Shown here piece by piece: positions 61,936 through 64,000 of a stretch of 64,000 nt of DNA. Each line of letters opens with the position of its first letter. Within the stretch, counting starts at the first letter, position 1. The notes beneath the pieces are model-generated. The model searched no databases and was not told the DNA's origin. It worked only from the letters and a program-made list of their open reading frames with translations. The stretch covers positions 400,760-464,759 of the forward strand of contig NZ_CP141821.1 of NCBI RefSeq assembly GCF_035621495.1, in the 5' to 3' direction. This stretch comes from Thermococcus sp. SY098 (lineage in GTDB: Archaea; Methanobacteriota_B; Thermococci; Thermococcales; Thermococcaceae). A program made the position numbers and the translations under genes.

Positions 61936-63162
61936 GAATGCCCCTAATCCGCCAAAGGCTTTGTAGAACTGTTGCCCCTCCTCAGTGTCAAGCGAAATAA
62001 TCTCAACTCTTGCCCCTATCTCCTCCGCCATCTTTATTAACTCTTCTGCAACATCCCATTTTTCAAAGCTGATGTTCTGGCTGCCACATTTTGGACATGT
62101 CTTAAGTTTCCTCCTATAAACCTCAAACTCCTGCTCGTTCATTGTTTTGAGCTCTTCCCAACCGCAGTTGTTGCACTTGGCTTTAACCCTAACTTTATCA
62201 TACCCCTCGCTGATCAGCAGAACATCAACGGCTCCGAGTTCCAAAGCCTTCCTTACTTCTTTCTCTCCGTATGTTATCATCCCCGTGTCCTTAACAAGAT
62301 GTCTGAAGAAATCCTGGATCAGCTTCTTCTCTTTGATCGCTTCATGCTCTGATAGAATATCACTTGCTTTTTCAACAAGCTCCCTCAGACCATACTCACC
62401 GTGATAGCTTATGTCAACGACTCCAATTACTTTCTTTCTGAGCTCGTGATGGAGGTAGTCTCCTTCAATAAATTCCTCTTTTGTTGGTCCAGGTCCTCCG
62501 ACTATGATCCCCTTAAGCTCACCTTTTTCAAGAAGGGGTAAAAACGCCTTATTGGCATGTTCCCCGATTCTCTTCATAAATTCATGCGTTTCCTGCTCTC
62601 TAATTCGCTCATATCTTCGGGCAGACTGTCCTCCGGCTCTTGTTTTCCCAGGAACGTTTGATGTAAGCTCATCAACGACTTCGATTCTCTTCCCTCGGAG
62701 AATACCTATTGTGGCTTCATTTTTTTCAACAGTTATGAGACCATAAGCATCTTTAACTCGGAGCATCTCTTCTAAGGGTTCCGTGACAAAAGTCTGATCA
62801 CATCGATAAAGCCTTACTTTCAAAGGTTCTGGCGGGATGACCGCAAACACCCTGATATCACTTACACCTTCCTGCTCGCTTACATTGCCAACGAATAACG
62901 CCAATCCCGTGGGAGGAGTCTGCTTGTAAAGCTTGAGATGCTGCATTGCTCTTTCCAAGGCTCCAAGAACGTTTTTTCTGGTTGATTTTGATTTTATGTT
63001 CTGGGCAGTTCCGTACTCCTCTCTAAGTTGCTGCATGACCTTATTGAGGTCATAACCGGCAGGAATGTACAGAGAGACAAGTTCAGTTGCTCTCCCCCTG
63101 AACTTTTTCAGCTCTTCCACTTTTTTCTTTAACTCATACATTTCAGCTGAAGTGTGAGACAT
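61915..63162 (-). CDS. prf1: peptide chain release factor aRF1
   Basis: A 415-residue aRF1. The NIKS motif (about residue 55) reads stop codons. [12 protein letters not shown] holds the GGQ that triggers peptide release. A C-terminal zinc ribbon ([10 protein letters not shown] ... CPKCGSQN) follows. The start at 63162 follows GAGGTGA. Confidence 0.96.
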   Translation of the reverse strand: MSHTSAEMYELKKKVEELKKFRGRATELVSLYIPAGYDLNKVMQQLREEYGTAQNIKSKSTRKNVLGALERAMQHLKLYKQTPPTGLALFVGNVSEQEGVSDIRVFAVIPPEPLKVRLYRCDQTFVTEPLEEMLRVKDAYGLITVEKNEATIGILRGKRIEVVDELTSNVPGKTRAGGQSARRYERIREQETHEFMKRIGEHANKAFLPLLEKGELKGIIVGGPGPTKEEFIEGDYLHHELRKKVIGVVDISYHGEYGLRELVEKASDILSEHEAIKEKKLIQDFFRHLVKDTGMITYGEKEVRKALELGAVDVLLISEGYDKVRVKAKCNNCGWEELKTMNEQEFEVYRRKLKTCPKCGSQNISFEKWDVAEELIKMAEEIGARVEIISLDTEEGQQFYKAFGGLGAFLRYKLQ

Positions 63163-63245
63163 GAGCATCACCTCAAAATCGCTCTCGCTAACGACTTAAA
63201 AGAATTCGAATTTATAAAGATTTGGTCATGAAAAAGCCAGAGGGA

Positions 63246-63482
63246 TTATATGAAAGACAACACCAGCAAAATAAAAACTCCAACAACTCCACCCACAGCT
63301 ATTATTAGGAGATTAACGAGGTTCAGTTCAATACGTGCAATGCCAAGGAAATTAATTATGCCTACCAAGATCAATCCTATTATTGTATTCATAGCCATCC
63401 ACTTCAGTATTGCGAGTGTCAGTTTCAAAACCAGATAACCTGCCAGGATTAACAAGATCAAAAATATCAGCCATTGGAACAT
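63246..63482 (-). CDS. BofA-like small membrane protein
   Basis: A 78-residue protein with two to three hydrophobic helices. WMAMNTIIGLILVGIINFLGI and the Gly-rich VGGVVGVFILLVL resemble the pro-sigma-K processing inhibitor BofA family found in archaea. The function in archaea is unknown. GGGGTGA precedes the ATG, and the gene follows the HEAT-like gene. Confidence 0.65.
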   Translation of the reverse strand: MFQWLIFLILLILAGYLVLKLTLAILKWMAMNTIIGLILVGIINFLGIARIELNLVNLLIIAVGGVVGVFILLVLSFI

Positions 63483-63487
63483 CCAAA

Positions 63488-64000
63488 TCACCCCTCAAGC
63501 CTTTTTAACACATCTTTTGCTATCTCACCAAGAGGTACCCATTTCATACCCTCAAAGGGTAGTATGACTTTTTCTTGAACAGATGTCAGCTCCTCTACAT
63601 ATGATCTCAGCTCTGCTATTCTGAACTCCTTGATCATTAAAAGGGCAAAAGCTTTGTCATTTTTGTCTCCAGAGAGAAGAACATCCTTGGTTTTGGCAAT
63701 AATATCATTTTTAAATTCCGTAAATAAGCCTGGGTTTTCTTTAATTAAAAAGCTGAGGAACACCATTGCATTTTCTTTTACATAGGGATTTCTTGACTTG
63801 ACAAGATCAAAACTTTTGAGGAAATGCTCTATTTTGAGGTTCCTGATAATTAAGTTTTTATCCCGTTCAAGAACGTTCGTAAGAGTCAACAAAGAATCCC
63901 CAACAATACCAGGATTTTTTTCATTAAGAAGCTCAAAGAGGGCATTAATAACTTTTTTATCCTTTAATGCTTGCTCCACCACCGCCTCAATTTGGTTAGT
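63488..64000 (-). CDS. HEAT-like repeat protein, 5' end outside window
   Basis: At least 170 residues, open to the window end. The visible part is helix pairs such as GIVGDSLLTLTNVLERDKNLIIRN and NPYVKENAMVFLSFLIKENPGLF, typical of HEAT/ARM solenoids. The possible GTG start at 63982 is in an open frame that continues beyond 64000, so the true start may lie outside. It precedes the BofA-like gene with an overlap-scale gap. Partner unknown. Confidence 0.65.
   Translation of the reverse strand, partial: TNQIEAVVEQALKDKKVINALFELLNEKNPGIVGDSLLTLTNVLERDKNLIIRNLKIEHFLKSFDLVKSRNPYVKENAMVFLSFLIKENPGLFTEFKNDIIAKTKDVLLSGDKNDKAFALLMIKEFRIAELRSYVEELTSVQEKVILPFEGMKWVPLGEIAKDVLKRLEG

Overview
The window is a chromosomal segment of a hyperthermophilic euryarchaeon of the order Thermococcales (low-GC Thermococcus, Pyrococcus or Palaeococcus type). 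The evidence is an archaeal histone, TFB next to Gar1, TIP49/RuvBL ATPase, rps17e, aRF1, type III RuBisCO, three DUF257 proteins (a family essentially restricted to Thermococcales), a 13-gene membrane-bound sulfane-sulfur reductase (mbx) cluster, TTTATA/TTTAAA boxes preceded by CGAAA-like BREs, and GGTGA/GGAGG ribosome binding sites. Genes are densely packed, mostly with 1-14 nt overlaps. No CRISPR array, rRNA, tRNA or insertion sequence was found.

Layout. 1-9.8 kb: the end of a Cas4-like nuclease, then small housekeeping enzymes (TrmO, MBL hydrolase, HD hydrolase, GTPase), an operon with a degenerate KaiC-like protein and a long helical-repeat protein, and an RNA methyltransferase. 9.8-17.2 kb: membrane proteins, a radical SAM protein, glycerate 2-kinase, DUF371 (a box C/D sRNA appears to overlap its 3' end), S17e, an ArsR-type regulator with a palindromic site, thymidine kinase and type III RuBisCO. 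17.2-24.6 kb: a 500-bp AT-rich gap, histone, phosphodiesterase, gar1-tfb behind two identical core promoters, TIP49, then an operon DUF2284 / CARF-like / PIN nuclease. 24.7-32.6 kb: DUF257 pair, SemiSWEET, a thioredoxin-CcdA redox relay, a CBS-antiporter pair, and a sulfur-transfer operon (cysteine-desulfurase homologue, TusA, IscU).

32.6-39.9 kb is the most interesting region. A small HTH regulator with C-terminal cysteines faces hcp (hybrid cluster protein), a DUF2249-DUF1858 protein, and an operon of flavodiiron protein, DUF438-hemerythrin-PAS protein, cupin and M24-fold protein. A 16-bp palindrome (TATGACA-N2-TGTCATA) occurs five times here. Four copies lie at the promoters of the regulator, hcp, DUF2249-DUF1858 and flavodiiron genes. 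This looks like a self-contained NO/oxygen-stress regulon. hcp is much richer in GC than its surroundings, suggesting transfer.

40-51.9 kb: an uncharacterised Cys-rich protein, a third DUF257 gene with a run of 11 G, a decayed Cys-rich gene, and mbxA-N in the order A B C D F G H H' M J K L N. A perfect extended SurR motif lies upstream, and a 36-codon Cys-rich micro-ORF starts on the other side of it. 52-64 kb: an ACT regulator, radical SAM-TRAM protein, WecB/WecC, DUF354, SpoIIM, ArgS, a DapA-family aldolase, aRF1, a BofA-like protein and a HEAT-like protein cut by the window end.

The sulfur-operon cysteine-desulfurase homologue has lost the PLP lysine and other cofactor residues, and the M24 protein has lost most metal ligands. 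Both look like non-catalytic relatives.
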